Shown: positions 9,978-21,101 of the stretch, one piece after another | How positions within the stretch are numbered: position 1 is the first letter of the stretch | Layout of the letters: each line of letters opens with the position of its first letter | Assembly: GCA_047495785.1 (NCBI GenBank) | Contig: JBLDXI010000054.1 | Coordinates: forward strand, 2,914,001-2,978,000 | DNA from: Lepidodermella squamata | Taxonomy: Eukaryota > Gastrotricha | Direction: 5' to 3' | DNA: 64,000 nucleotides | Notes under the pieces: model-generated | The model's database searches: none | Seen by the model: the letters and a program-made list of their open reading frames with translations, nothing else | What the model was told of the DNA's origin: nothing | Translations under genes and position numbers: made by a program

Positions 9978-11177
9978 ATGATTCGCTACTTAGCGTATTT
10001 CGTAACCCTTCTCGTCATTGCTTGTTGCTCTGTGAATGAATCCGAGAGCGATGAAGACATCATACCGACTATCTTGAGACAATGCAAGCTAACGCCAGGT
10101 GCTGTCGTTCCGAATCGTGCGAACCCAGGAATACCTGTAGTTGCTGAATCGCAATTCTCGCTGGACACGTTAGTGGAGGTCAGCGAGGTGGAAGAAGTGG
10201 TAACATTGACTGGTGCCATCTTTGTGACTTTTTACTTCGATTGTGTTGCAAAAGCTGCTGAAAAGTACAACAGCTCTAACGCCGTTCCAGACTACGGCAT
10301 CATTACTAACACCGACGACTACTGGCGCCCACCGATAATCCATATGAACAGCAGATATGACTACGGGTTAACGCAAAATGTCTATCCAGCAACGATAATC
10401 CTACCGTTTCAGGGCGCCATGATCTACTCGCTTTCTGGCTTCTTCACGCCAAGGTGTTCTATGAAATTCGAAACGTTAGTGGATTCTTATATGAACATTT
10501 TAAACTTGATATATTACAATTGATAATCCAGATACCCTTTCGATCGACAGACGTGTGAATTAGATATTGCCTTATGGCTGCCTCGCAACGTCATCACGAT
10601 GAAACATCACGACTTCGTATACTTAGAGTCAAAAGATTCGTTCATTTCAAATAATCTCGGCTGGTACCTTGATAGCGCAAACAGCAGCCTGGAGACACCT
10701 CCGTTTCTCAATGTTGACTATCATATGATGAAGACAAGCTTTACAATCAAACGTAAACCGGTGTACTTTGTCCTGAATATTATCATGCCGTGCTTCTTTT
10801 TGACTTGCGCAACAATGGTGACTTTCGCCCTCCCTACGGAAGCCCCCGAACGAGCAAGTTTCGCGGTAACTATCCTGCTTAGTTTCACGGTCATTCAAGC
10901 TCAAGTTCAGACGAATATCCCGAAGACGCCGATGAACATTCTGATCAACGACGTGATTCAGGCCCAATCAATTGCTGCCCTGCTGGTAACAATATACGCA
11001 GGGGTTACATGTGCTTGGTATGATTCATTCCAAGAAAAGGCGGAGAAAATCATTACCGTCTGGTCGAAGAAAATTCGACTTTGCCGGTTGATTGATTTGA
11101 TATCAGCGTCTATTTTATTCACTCTGATATTAACTGTTAATGTAGTTTGTGGTGTTTATCTGATAGTTCTGTATTAG
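9978..11177 (+). CDS. Cys-loop ligand-gated ion channel subunit, group B (copy 2 of identical pair)
   Basis: Exons 9978-10474 and 10532-11177 give the same 380-aa protein as the gene at 5879, including an unchanged 57-nt intron. Identity with gene 3 starts about 20 nt before the ATG and fades just after the stop, where gene 3 has a 7-nt duplication (GAAATAA). Beyond the stop, about 248 nt are instead identical to the 3' flank of the gene at 18379, including a MITE. The locus is therefore a mosaic: gene body of one paralogue, 3' flank of another, which points to gene conversion or unequal crossing-over. Function as for gene 3: predicted cation-permeable channel subunit with a signal peptide and four membrane helices. 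Confidence 0.92.
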
Positions 11178-11251
11178 GCTCTATTGACATTGAAATAAAA
11201 CCCCGTGAAAATCAGGACATCACATACTTGTTTTGTTTCATTGTATAGATA

Positions 11252-11388
11252 GGTTAGGCCTAATAGCATGATTCTCAGGCCTAGGATGGGCCTAAAAGTT
11301 GCTTGCTAGAAAATCAAAACCCTAGGGTGGGCCTAGTTTTAAAATGTAGGCCTCCGGTGGGGCTACAAAACCTAGCCCAGGCCTAACC
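11252..11388. mobile_element. 137-bp AGGCCT-rich MITE, copy 1
   Basis: Terminal inverted repeats GGTTAGGCCT and AGGCCTAACC bound a sequence with several internal AGGCCT/TAGGCC motifs and no ORF. An identical copy is at 19651-19787 in the same position relative to a paralogous receptor gene, so the copies arose by duplication of the flank rather than by independent insertion. Confidence 0.65.
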
Positions 11389-11664
11389 GCTTCCATCTGG
11401 GTGCTTGAGTTCGATCTGTAACATTATTGTCTACGGCATGGTAAGTAGGTTTATTCAACCTACCAGGGACGCAGTGTGTTGGAAAAAATTGCTGCTCGCT
11501 TGTTGCGCTCGCTCGCGAAAACTTATTATCATTTAGTAACGGTGCTTGTTTCACCTTTCGGTTTTCCTCATAGTTCTTCGCATTAGATTAGCCAACAATA
11601 GATGCTAGTTTGAGAATATCTTGTGGTTCCTTTATACACGTACCCGCCATTGTGGGGAATATTT

Positions 11665-11800
11665 CGAGCGAAGCGAGCTCAAGTCACGCTTTTCTGCGAT
11701 GAGAAGTTAACCAGGAAGCCCCATATCGACCACGTGCTCAATCGCTGTGGGAAGAATCTGTTGTGGTTCCGCTCGGTTGTTTTAGCCGACCAGGGCTATG
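11665..11800 (+). mobile_element. Relic of a jockey-like LINE reverse transcriptase
   Basis: An open stretch reads DEKLTRKPHIDHVLNRCGKN followed by LLWFRSV. This resembles the segment after the catalytic core in jockey-type RTs (D-x-KLTxxxHI..V..RC.K.LNLLR). No upstream RT core or downstream domains remain. The assignment rests on this one motif. Confidence 0.45.
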
Positions 11801-11934
11801 ACCGCTACATCACGAAAAACACTAAAAACGTCATACCAACCTTAAGCTAACGTATTTTTGGAGCGACTTGGTCTATAAACATCGTTAAAACTTCCATACG
11901 GTCAATAAATATCTAAAACCAGTCAGGCCATTTT

Positions 11935-12870
11935 CGTTCGGGTAACATCAAAAATATTCCGAAAAACCCGAAAAAACCCGAAAATTGCATGCCAAGCCAC
12001 TAATACCGAAAAACCGCGCTGACCAACCTAAAAGTAATGGTAACTAAGATATACCTATACACCATATTCTACAAGAAAACGATGAGAAAGATTGTTCTTG
12101 CCAGATTATTTTAAGAGATGGACCATCTTTAAGGTAGCTGATCTGGCCTAATGATGACGTCTAACCGGAGTGGGTATGGCAGACGAAAGTCGATCCTGCG
12201 CTCGAATTACGGCGGCAACACCAGCTTTTTCCTGCTTAATTGTCATACTGATATAGTCTCTAAGAAAAATCAACCAATGTTACCGCAATCTGACCGTTGA
12301 ATGATTTGCTAACATCAATAAAGTTCCGATAAACCCGAAAAACTCCATTTCAACGTCTAAATGCATCCTAAGCCATAAAACCTGAAAAACCACGGTGACC
12401 CCTCAAAAAGACATGGTAACTGAGAAATATACGCTCTGTTCTACAAGAAAACAGTCAGTAACAATGCAAATAAAGTAGATTTCATCATTAGGGGCCATCT
12501 TGAAGATTGTTCATCTGATCAGATGATAAGATCTAACACAGCAGGTATGGCAGAAGGAGATCAATCCTGCTCACGAGTTAGTATGGCAACACCGACTTTT
12601 TCTTGTTTTATTGTCAACTTATCTATGTCTCTGAGTAGATTCACTCATTTGAGTGCCCATTTGACCGCTGAATTGTTTGTTAATATCATAAATGTTCCGA
12701 ATATACCGAAAAACTCCATTTTCTGGACAGAATGCATCCATAGCAGCAGCAAGTGAAAAACCGCGGTGACCCCCCAAAAAGTCACGGTAGCTAAGAAGTA
12801 TTTACTCTGCTTTACAAGAAAACATCGAGATGCAGTATTTTTTACGGGTGATTTGTAGCCATAGACCACC
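11935..12870. repeat. Diverged tandem repeat, period about 375 bp, roughly 2.5 copies
   Basis: Anchors recur at about 12005, 12382 and 12752 (GAAAAACC-CGGTGACC), together with TTCTACAAGAAAAC, GTATGGCAGA and CAACACC-ACTTTTTC segments in constant order. Copies are diverged at many positions. There is no coding potential; this is a satellite-like or non-autonomous repeat of unknown origin. Confidence 0.6.
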
Positions 12871-13479
12871 TTGAACATGGTGATATTGAGATCTTTACTC
12901 TGAAAGACCGACTGGCTGTTCGGGCAAGCTTGCTAAAAATAACCATCATCCTAAAGAAAGGCTGTGGTCATCTTGTAGAGAATACATAACTATACTTAGA
13001 AACACTGTTTCCGCAAGGTATTACCGCACTTAGGTTAAAGTTTCTGGGGTTAAACGCCAAAGAACTGCGAAAAACGTCACAAAAAAGGCTTGTTTAGGCT
13101 TAGCGGTTACATCTAATTGAGCCATATTTAGAAAAAAGACGCCGGCTGCCATAATAAATGCTTGAAATGCTGTCAGAAAAACACTAACAAAGGTGTCGTC
13201 ACCGGTGATAAAATGCGGAATTACGGGGGAGAAGTTGCGCGCCAGGGAACTTGCGGTGCGCGGAGCGGCTACAACGCGAAAACGCGCGGCATCGCGCAGC
13301 ACGCTTTTCCGTAGCAACAAAATTTTTATTAAAAAAAAATTATTAATATAATAAAATAAAAATATTTTTAAAAGGATATTTAATTTTGTGCATAAAATTT
13401 TGCGGTAGCACGCGATTTTCCAACGCGCGCGGCGGATGTTCGGTTTCGAAAGGAACACCCTGTAGCAAGTTTATTTGCG
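12871..13479. other. Intergenic; AT-rich, no supportable gene
   Basis: A minus-strand open frame of 142 codons (13458-13030) is of low complexity in its first half (runs of F, I, L from A/T tracts) and resembles no family. The boundary at about 13460 looks like an insertion junction with the retroelement relic that follows. Confidence 0.4.
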
Positions 13480-13674
13480 AAGCATAAGTACAACCTAGAT
13501 TCAATAGAAGTACATGGACTATATATCGGTGCCCGCGGATCCCTGACAACTGAAGCCGTAAAACTTCTGCGCGACTATGGAATCAACGCCGGCACAGCCT
13601 TCGAAATCACTTCACAGGCCCTTAAAGACAGCATTCGAATTCTTCACCGCCATCTATATTCCAACCAACGATAA
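13480..13674 (+). mobile_element. C-terminal relic of a retroelement ORF
   Basis: The frame reads KHKYNLDSIEVHGLYIGARG and then TTEAVKLLRDYGIN..LKDSIRILHRHLYS, ending in a stop. The [L/V]-x-IGARG-...-LL+-GI-...-L+-S-x-x-I pattern is the conserved tail found after the RT domain in many LINE-like ORFs of invertebrates. Upstream parts are missing. The family is uncertain. Confidence 0.45.
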
Positions 13675-14620
13675 ATAACCAATACTTATTATTAAGAAAT
13701 ATCACCTATACTGAAGTTAATTAATTCATATCTCTGTGTCTTAAAGGCAATGTTACTAAGAATTATGTAACGCAGACCACCAATAAATCGGTATCTCTCT
13801 AAGGTTGATGTTTTTAGAACATATTGAAATTATGATCCGATTAGCCTTTCATCTTCTTCTTGCACTTCTCATGGAATATTAAAAGAATACAAGACGGAAA
13901 TAAAGCCAGGTGCATTACGCTAACCTGTCATATAAATGAGCAGTGATTTTGTATTAGCCCGGGTTACTATTTTGGTAACTACGGTCTAAGTATATTCCGA
14001 TTTCCTAAGCTCGACTGTTTGTTGTTTTATTACTATTTTCTAGCTTAATTTCATAAATATGCTGACGTATAAAGAACATGTTATGTCATTTTATGTAGAT
14101 CTGTCACGCAGGCTCGGCAGATGTCAGGGATCGCCCATTTGCTATCAATCAATCGATAATTTCCATGGCATCGATCCCTTGCGTCAAACCTGTTGCGGTG
14201 AGCTCAACCTTTTGGCGAGTGACTGTCCGCGACTCAAAAGTTCGGCACGACGTCCGTCTTCGCCTTGTGACACGTGTGACAGGAGCTTCAAGCATCCTCG
14301 GTATTCGGTATATGCTCCAATTGCACAGATCTGTCCGGCATGCTTAAGTAGATGGTAGATGTAATGATAACAAAACGGAATGTCTATTCGAGCATAATTA
14401 TTTACGCGGAAATTGCTATTCGTACATTCGAAAATTGCATACACCCAGGCCGAGAAGAAACCGTCACGAGTTTTCACTTTCTTCATTGACGTTACTTATA
14501 TGAGACACCGGTGTGCGCATCCGATCGATTTCCGCAGGAAAGAATCATGATTTGTTGTCGCATTCATGCTCAATTATTTGTGTCTTCTCAGGAGGTGCAT
14601 TTATAGGTTGATAATAAAAT
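13675..14620. other. Intergenic; upstream homology to the region before receptor gene 1
   Basis: No gene. From about 14490 the sequence parallels 660-790 (GAGACACCGGTG, GCTCAATTATTTGTGTC, CTCA-GAGGTGCAT). This shows that the duplication of the group A gene carried several hundred bases of 5' flank. Confidence 0.5.
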
Positions 14621-14627
14621 TGAGTTC

Positions 14628-14693
14628 AATATTCGCACATGATTTTATGACTCCGCTGAGGGCCACGGTCAATCGATTCAGCGCAGCTCTCAG
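14628..14693 (+). promoter_or_regulatory. Conserved upstream block of group A receptor gene 5
   Basis: Counterpart of 791-857: AATATTCGCACATGATTTTA, then GACTCCGCTGAGGGCC, then GCGCAGCTCTCAG. It lies about 90-150 nt before the ATG. The near-perfect conservation contrasts with the surrounding diverged flank. Confidence 0.5.
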
Positions 14694-14780
14694 CAGGTGA
14701 AAATGCAGAGTGCATTCGTATTGAATTCAGCAGCCAAGGAATAGTTCACCCACTGTTAGCTCGTGAAATATTATCAAAAA

Positions 14781-15980
14781 ATGAAGCAGAACTTTATTAT
14801 TTTCATGCTAAAAAATATTGTTACCTTTGCTATCTCTGATTCTACAAGCGATGGCAATGATGCGACGCCTTTGATGTTCAAGGACTGCATGCTGATGCCC
14901 AGCGCTGTAGTCCCGAATTTAGCAACACCAGACGAGCAAATACTCGCCGAGTCTTCATTTTCTCTCGACACTCTCGTTGAAGTCAGTGAAGTGGAAGAAG
15001 TCGTGACGCTGACGGGAGGTCTATTCCTCAACTTTTATTTCGGCTGTTTAGCAAAGTCTGCCGCTATACATAACGAAACACATAGAATTCCAACATACGG
15101 GGTCATTACAAATCCCAATGATTACTGGCGACCACCGATCGTCTTCATGAACAGCCGGAATGACTATGGACTAACTCAAAACGTATATCCGGCAACGCTG
15201 ATCTTCCCCTTTCAGGGAGTTATCGTCTACTCGATATCGGGATTTTTCACTCCCAGGTGCTCCATGAATTTCCAAGCGTAATTTGAGCAGTGCAGGCTTT
15301 TTCAAGATTTTACTGTAGCTTCATTTCATTTGCCTAGGTTTCCTTTTGATCAACAGACATGCACTATCAAGATCGCGCTCTGGCTATCAAGCAGGGTTTT
15401 AACTATTAGGCAGCATACTTACAACTACTTCAGTGGCAGCAGCAATTTCATTTCATCGAATCTCGGCTGGGACCTTGTCAATGCTACCAGCGAAGTAGCA
15501 GCGCCTCCATTTATGCAAGTTGATTATTATCTCATGTTAACTTCATTCACCATCAGACGCCGGGCAGACTACTTTATTCTGAACATAATCTTGCCGTGTT
15601 TCTTCTTGACCGCGGCTCAACTGGTGACATTTACCCTGCCAACTGAGGCACCGGAGCGGGCTAGTTTCGCAGTTACAATTCTGTTAAGTTTCACAGTAAT
15701 TCAAGCCCAAGTTCAGTCAAACATTCCCAAAACACCTGTCAACATTCTTATCAACGACGTGATACAAGCTGAATCTATTTCGGCGTTGTTGGTAACTGTC
15801 TATGCTGGCGTCTCATGTGCTTGGTACAACTCGTCTAATGGAGACGTGGAAAAGTTGATTAGCGTCGGCTCGAGAAAAATTCGACTTTGCCGCTTGATTG
15901 ACCTTGTTGCTGGTATCACGTTGTTCACCTTATTACTCGCAGTTAATGTTTCGGCAGGTTTCTTAATCTATTCTAGTTGA
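14781..15980 (+). CDS. Cys-loop ligand-gated ion channel subunit, group A gene 5
   Basis: Exons 14781-15277 and 15338-15980 encode 379 aa. This is the intact near-twin of gene 1: the mature N-terminus (SDSTSDGNDATPLMFKDC) and most of the extracellular domain are the same. Its signal peptide is replaced by a different hydrophobic leader (NFIIFMLKNIVTFAIS), so the 5' end of the coding region was exchanged. The Cys-loop is restored across a 60-nt intron. M2 has PERASFAVTILLSF with Glu at -1', whereas gene 1 has Asp. The C-terminus is the ancestral form, LIYSS after M4. It lacks the palindrome and the tail extension of gene 1. Confidence 0.9.
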
Positions 15981-16471
15981 TAATTATCAAATTACGTGAG
16001 ATCTGCTTCTTAAACAAGAGTGACTTCTAATAAAAAGGTAGATCTACGTTTATGCTGTATAAGTCTGGAGTCCCCTTTGCTCTCTACCTAAAACTGTCTG
16101 ACATTTTCACGCGAAATAGAGAAAGGTCGTAACTGTTCTGCTTTTCTCTTGCTTACAGCTTTCTTTATATTTTCTTGAAACAGGAAATTATAATTTTCAG
16201 CTCAAAATGGCTAACTCTTATCGTTCCCTGAAGGCCTTAAAAGTCTACGCCGTAAAACTAAACAATATTCCTACCTTTTCTCGACGGTTTTAATGAGGAA
16301 TATTTTTGGTAAGTTCCATTGCGACGATGCATGATCTAAGATGTCTAAGATCTAAGATGTCGGAAGGGCCAGCGGCAGCTGAACGCTGATACGTAATGAA
16401 AGCATTGAGTTATAGTCTTTCCCGTGACGAAGATTCTCATGGGAATCATTTACTTAACCATATACCATATA
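15981..16471. other. Intergenic, nothing recognised
   Basis: Downstream of receptor gene 5 there is an AATAAA-like signal (about 16029, TAATAAAAAGG). No gene or repeat family was recognised up to the GAGCC-rich repeat. Confidence 0.4.
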
Positions 16472-16732
16472 CCTGAGCCCGCGAGCCTGAGCCTGGTTGG
16501 AGCCCTGACCGAGCCAACTGGTGAGCCCTGGAAATATAGTAAACAATTTTGCTTTGCCTTTTACAGAGCCTTGACTGAGCCTTTAAGCCTTTGAGCCCAG
16601 AGCCTTGACTGAGCCTCCACCCTGAGCCCGCGAGCCTGAGCCTGGTTGGAGCCCTGACCGAGCCAACTGGTGAGCCCTGGAAATATAGTAAACAATTGTG
16701 CTTTGCCTTTTACAGAGCCTTGACTGAGCCTT
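16472..16732. repeat. 149-bp tandem duplication of a GAGCC-rich unit
   Basis: CCTGAGCCCGCGAGCCTGAG starts at 16472 and again at 16621. The second unit is homologous for about 111 bp. Many short GAGCC/GAGCCT words occur inside the units. There is no coding potential. Confidence 0.75.
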
Positions 16733-16769
16733 CGCCCTGAGCCTACGTCATACGTGCCTACGTGCCTTG

Positions 16770-18264
16770 AGCCTTCATCTGAGCCCTTCGTCTGAGAAAC
16801 TCACCCATCACCTGCAGTCGCGGAAAAATCTTATTGAGTAAACTTGAGCCTCCCCTCGTGCTTAATTTATTTTGTGTTGAGGACCAATCCCGAAACCCGA
16901 ACTCGACTCGGAACAACGGAGCAATCCTACGAACAGAACAAAGCGTCAAGCCAAGCGAACCACCCAAACAAACCAGCTGCAAACCAGTCACCCAGAATCA
17001 AAACGAGTCAATATAACAAAAAAATAATAATAATAATAAAATATATAATGATAAACAAATTAATCATAATGATGTATGATAATTTGATGATATAATGATA
17101 TGATGAAATACCTGACTCTGCCCCTGGTCCGAGAGCAACTTTATTTAATGTTGGATGGACTTGAAACAATAAATCTGAAAAACTGCCATACCATATATAC
17201 CATATCAAATATGTAGTATCTAGTCTTTCGATGGACTGCTGAAATACCATTACGTATAATTGATATTTCGGGCTTGTAACGGAAAAGAACCTCTGATTCC
17301 TGATTCTTGAGATAAGGTATGGGTAAGTATACAAGAAAAGTTCGAGCCGTGAGATGAATAAACAACAGGTATTTCGCAATACCTCGCTTTAAACGTAGTA
17401 AACACCAAGTGGGCTTCATCGGATCTTTTCGACAAGCGCCTCAGGGCAGTATTCCTCGGCTTGGTTTCATCGAGGTTTGGTACGACGAGCTGAAATCCCC
17501 ACTGCAATTTTCTCCCTCGCCGATAGTCCGCTACCCGAAGTACAAAAGTTTTCCACTAATACGCTCCACCGCAATCATCGATCATCGTCAGCTTAGACAA
17601 TCCTATGGAACAACGGCACCGACGACAGCGCAGTTCTATGTAAAGCTGGAGCAGACTGTGGTTTTTTAAAAGGTACCCACAGTAGATCAATTCAAGAAAA
17701 ATTATGCATTGGTATATTACGTGCAATTAACAACAAGTGAAAGTGACATCATGACAACACCTACGCTCCCAGTTCGCTTAAGAACAAATTTAGTCAATGT
17801 TGTCTATGCAAATATAATTGTAGATTAGAAAGCCCGAAAGGTAGCCATTTGTAAACAGCCCCCGGATCACTGCTGTTTCGATTATTCATACTTAAGACTA
17901 ATATTAGAGATCAGTTCTCAGGTGCAATTTAGCTCAGCTTTTTTCAAAACCTGATTTTATGAGCGTATGCATTTATGCCGGAATTCGAAGCACACATCGG
18001 CGCAAAGCTGAAATTGGGTAAGATTCTGGACGCTTTTACCATTATCCAGCTACGAACTGGCTTCATCTCAAAAATTATAATATGCAGTCTTGCTGTCTGA
18101 GAAATAACCCCTCGGTGTACAGAGCTGAACTGGGTTCTTGAGCATCGTCATATTGAATACAATTTTCACCAAATTTCAAGCGCTGAATGTGATATTCCTG
18201 TTTTGCTCGATTTTGACCGTTTTTCAAAATGGCGTGCTCGTTTATCGCATAAATATTCATATTT
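16770..18264. other. Intergenic; no supportable gene
   Basis: Open frames at 17409-17669 (+) and 17008-17379 (-) show no domain, signal peptide or paralogue. From about 17930 the sequence is homologous to the 5' flank of the receptor gene at 5879 and belongs to the duplicated group B upstream region. Confidence 0.45.
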
Positions 18265-18312
18265 GCAGACTGCACCGCTGAATCCATTCAGGCAGCTGTA
18301 TATATACATTTT
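18265..18312 (+). promoter_or_regulatory. Group B promoter block with TATA box (receptor gene 6)
   Basis: GCAGACTGCACCGCTGAATC is followed by GCAGCTGTATATATACATTT. The TATATATA at about 18299-18306 is the clearest TATA-like element of the four group B copies and lies about 75 nt before the ATG. Confidence 0.6.
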
Positions 18313-18378
18313 GACGTTTTTTAGTGATAGCCGTGCGAGCTTCAGTTTTTATCAAAATTGATTTTCCGAAACTGCGAA

Positions 18379-19576
18379 ATGATTCACTACTTGGCATGTT
18401 TCAAAGCTCTTCTCGTCATTGCTTGTTGTTCTGCGAATGAATCCGAGAGCGATGAGGACATCATACCTATCATCTTGAGACAATGTAAACTAACGCCAGG
18501 CGCTATCGTTCCCAATCGAGCGAACCCGGAAAAGCCTGTCTTTACTGAATCACAATTTTCCCTGGACACGTTAGTTGAGGTCAGCGAGGTGGAAGAAGTG
18601 GTCACCTTAACAGGTGGCATCTTTGTGACCTTCTATTTTGATTGCGTAGCAAAGGCTGTCGAACAGTACAACAGCTCTTTCGCGATACCCGACTACGGCA
18701 TCATTACTAACACCAATGACTACTGGCGCCCGCCGATCATCCATTTGAACAGCAGATATGACTACGGGTTAACGCAAAATGTCTACCCAGCAACGATAAT
18801 CATGCCATTTCAGGGCGCCATGATATACTCGCTTTCTGGTTTCTTCACGCCAAGGTGTTCCATGAAATTCGAAACGTTAGTAGATTATTCAGAAAAGTTA
18901 ACAGTTGAAATATTATAATTGACGCTGTAGATACCCTTTTGATCGACAGACGTGTGTATTGGAAATTGCCTTATGGCTGCCTAGCAAAGCGATAACGATG
19001 ATAAGTCACAATTTCCTATACTTCAAATCAAAGGATGCGTTCATTTCAGATAATCTCGGCTGGTACCTTGATAGCGCAAACAGCAGCCTGGAGACACCTC
19101 CGTTTCTCAATGTTGACTATCATGTGATGAAGACAAGCTTTACAATCAAACGCCGACCGGTGTATTTTGTCCTCAATATTATCATGCCATGCTTCTTTTT
19201 GACTTGCGCAACAATGGTGACATTCGCCCTCCCTACGGAAGCCCCTGAGCGAGCAAGTTTCGCGGTAACCATCCTGCTTAGCTTCACAGTCATTCAAGCT
19301 CAAGTTCAGACAAATATCCCGAAGACACCGATGAACATTCTGATCAACGACGTGATTCAGGCCCAATCAATAGCAGCCCTACTGGTGACAGTCTACGCTG
19401 GGATCACTTGTGCTTGGTATGATTCATTCCAGGCAAAGGCCGAGAAAATCATTAACATCTGGTCGAAAAAAATTCGACTTTGCCGATTGATTGATGTGAT
19501 ATCAGCGTCTATTTTATTCACTCTGATACTAATTGTTAATATCGTTTGTGGTGTTTATCTGATAGTTCTGTATTAG
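18379..19576 (+). CDS. Cys-loop ligand-gated ion channel subunit, group B gene 6
   Basis: Exons 18379-18875 and 18931-19576 encode 380 aa. It aligns without gaps to the identical pair at 5879/9978 but differs at scattered positions (for example the leader MIHYLACFKALLVIACC and the ECD stretch AVEQYNSSFAIPDYG). The Cys-loop intron is 55 nt. The pore region PERASFAVTILLSF keeps Glu -1', Thr 6' and Leu 9'. M4 ends in VCGVYLIVLY as in the pair. The last roughly 30 coding bases and about 248 bases after the stop are identical to the gene at 9978. This supports a recombination or conversion boundary inside M4. Confidence 0.9.
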
Positions 19577-19650
19577 GCTCTATTGACATTGAAATAAAAC
19601 CCCGTGAAAATCAGGACATCACATACTTGTTTTGTTTCATTGTATAGATA

Positions 19651-19787
19651 GGTTAGGCCTAATAGCATGATTCTCAGGCCTAGGATGGGCCTAAAAGTTG
19701 CTTGCTAGAAAATCAAAACCCTAGGGTGGGCCTAGTTTTAAAATGTAGGCCTCCGGTGGGGCTACAAAACCTAGCCCAGGCCTAACC
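19651..19787. mobile_element. 137-bp AGGCCT-rich MITE, copy 2
   Basis: Identical in sequence, orientation and gene-relative position to 11252-11388, with termini GGTTAGGCCT and AGGCCTAACC. It was shared by flank duplication. Confidence 0.65.
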
Positions 19788-19821
19788 GCTTCCATCTGGG
19801 TGCTTGAGTTCGATCTGTAAC

Positions 19822-20534
19822 CATATGGATGTTTCGATTTTAAAGAGAGTTGCTCTTTTTGAATCTTCATTTCACCAATATTACCTATGAAGAAATCGCG
19901 ACCCTATCTGGTAAGATTGGCAATTGTTTGCCGCATAATGAGAGAAGGCTGTTTGTTGGTATAAGAAAGATGATTTTCATTCATAATTTTCGCTTGAAAA
20001 AATACTTCCGATTTAACCACTTTTTGTACCCTTCCGAATGTGGATTGTCGAGTCCATCTTCTATCAGTGCCAAGCTGTTTGCAGGGTATGGGTGTTGTTT
20101 CTCTTTCCTTCCTAAAATATCTTAGTCTTGTTGACAATCTTGCCGACAAGAGCCCCAAATCCTCCTCTATAGCCTTGGCATTTTTTATTCCGTTCTTATC
20201 CGCCGGCTAAAACTCAGCCGTTCCAGTGTAGTTAGGCCTCGCAACCATGTAAAGTGGATCTACGTCATATGCTCGTAACCTCTACCGCGTACCTTTACTC
20301 ATTAGTCACAGTGCCCGTGGCTGCGGCTGCGGCTGCGGCTGCATAAGCCCAAATTATCCCATGTATCGCCAAACCTTTCGAATTTTTCGTCCGAAATAGC
20401 CTCGGTGTGTGAAATGTATCTGGCTACCGTGAAATGTTTCATGCTTTGGTTTGAGAACCAAGTACATACTTATTTCTGAAAATATTGCTGCCACCAATGT
20501 AAATATGCTCCGATTTACGCTGTAAACACCTAGA
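19822..20534. other. Intergenic with a short GCTGCG microsatellite
   Basis: A (GGCTGC)n run lies at about 20318-20343. No gene was recognised; short open frames here show no family signal. Confidence 0.45.
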
Positions 20535-20825
20535 TCAATACCTAGATGCTAGATGAGACCGGGCTTTATTCCTTCTTCTGTGTTTAGTTACCGAGCTCGA
20601 ACGGCATGCAGCCCAAGTTTCCGTGCGGCTTCCGTACTGCGTTCCGATATTTCCGTTGACACACTTTAGGAGGCACGTCATGCAAAGCTTCCCGTGTGCA
20701 TTGCTTTCCGCAGTTTCACCTCTGGGACCAATAAGCTTACTGCACGCGCCACCGCTCCAGCTATCCGGGTTGCAAAAGAGTGACTGAGAGATAAACACTA
20801 AATAAACGTTGATGAGTTGCGACAT
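20535..20825 (-). CDS. Hypothetical small secreted cysteine-containing protein
   Basis: A minus-strand open frame of 96 codons from ATG 20825. It begins with a plausible signal peptide (MSQLINVYLVFISQSLF) followed by six cysteines (CNPDSW, GAC, LCMTC, LKC, WAAC) and a basic tail. A potential donor GTAACT follows the last Cys codons, so more exons may exist and the printed tail may be intronic. No family was recognised and no paralogue occurs in the window. It could be a chance frame. Confidence 0.25.
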   Translation of the reverse strand: MSQLINVYLVFISQSLFCNPDSWSGGACSKLIGPRGETAESNAHGKLCMTCLLKCVNGNIGTQYGSRTETWAACRSSSVTKHRRRNKARSHLASRY

Positions 20826-21011
20826 AATTTCACTCAGTTTATAGCTAAAGTCATCTAGAATTGCAACTTGACCTAGACACCCACTCGGATCTTGCGTGTC
20901 CACCGCCCATTACTCAAAATTTCGACAATCAGCTGCGAGGTTTTTGCGACGCTCGCCAAATCACTCATTTTTAAAGTGGAGAGCTCGAGTAGCGCATAAA
21001 TATTCATATTT

Positions 21012-21046
21012 GCAGATTGCGCCGCTGAATCCATTTGAGCAGCTGT
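21012..21046 (+). promoter_or_regulatory. Group B promoter block (receptor gene 7)
   Basis: GCAGATTGCGCCGCTGAATC is followed by GAGCAGCTGTG, preceded by the GCGCATAAATATTCATATTT stretch also found before the gene at 18379. The TATA-like sequence seen in the other copies is absent here. Confidence 0.5.
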
Positions 21047-21101
21047 GCTTGGGTTGAGAGCAATGCGAGCTTCTGTTTTCTAAACATTGATTCACTGTTA
21101 A

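Noticed and set aside
9978-11177. Treating the second identical receptor as only an assembly duplicate
   Set aside because: Flanks differ clearly on both sides and the 3' flank matches a third locus, so a real duplication or conversion is more likely, though read support should be checked.
13030-13458. 142-codon minus-strand open frame
   Set aside because: First half is A/T-tract low complexity, no domain or paralogue, and it spans an apparent repeat junction.
17409-17669. Plus-strand frame of 86 codons
   Set aside because: No signal peptide, domain, splice partner or repeat in the window; likely chance.
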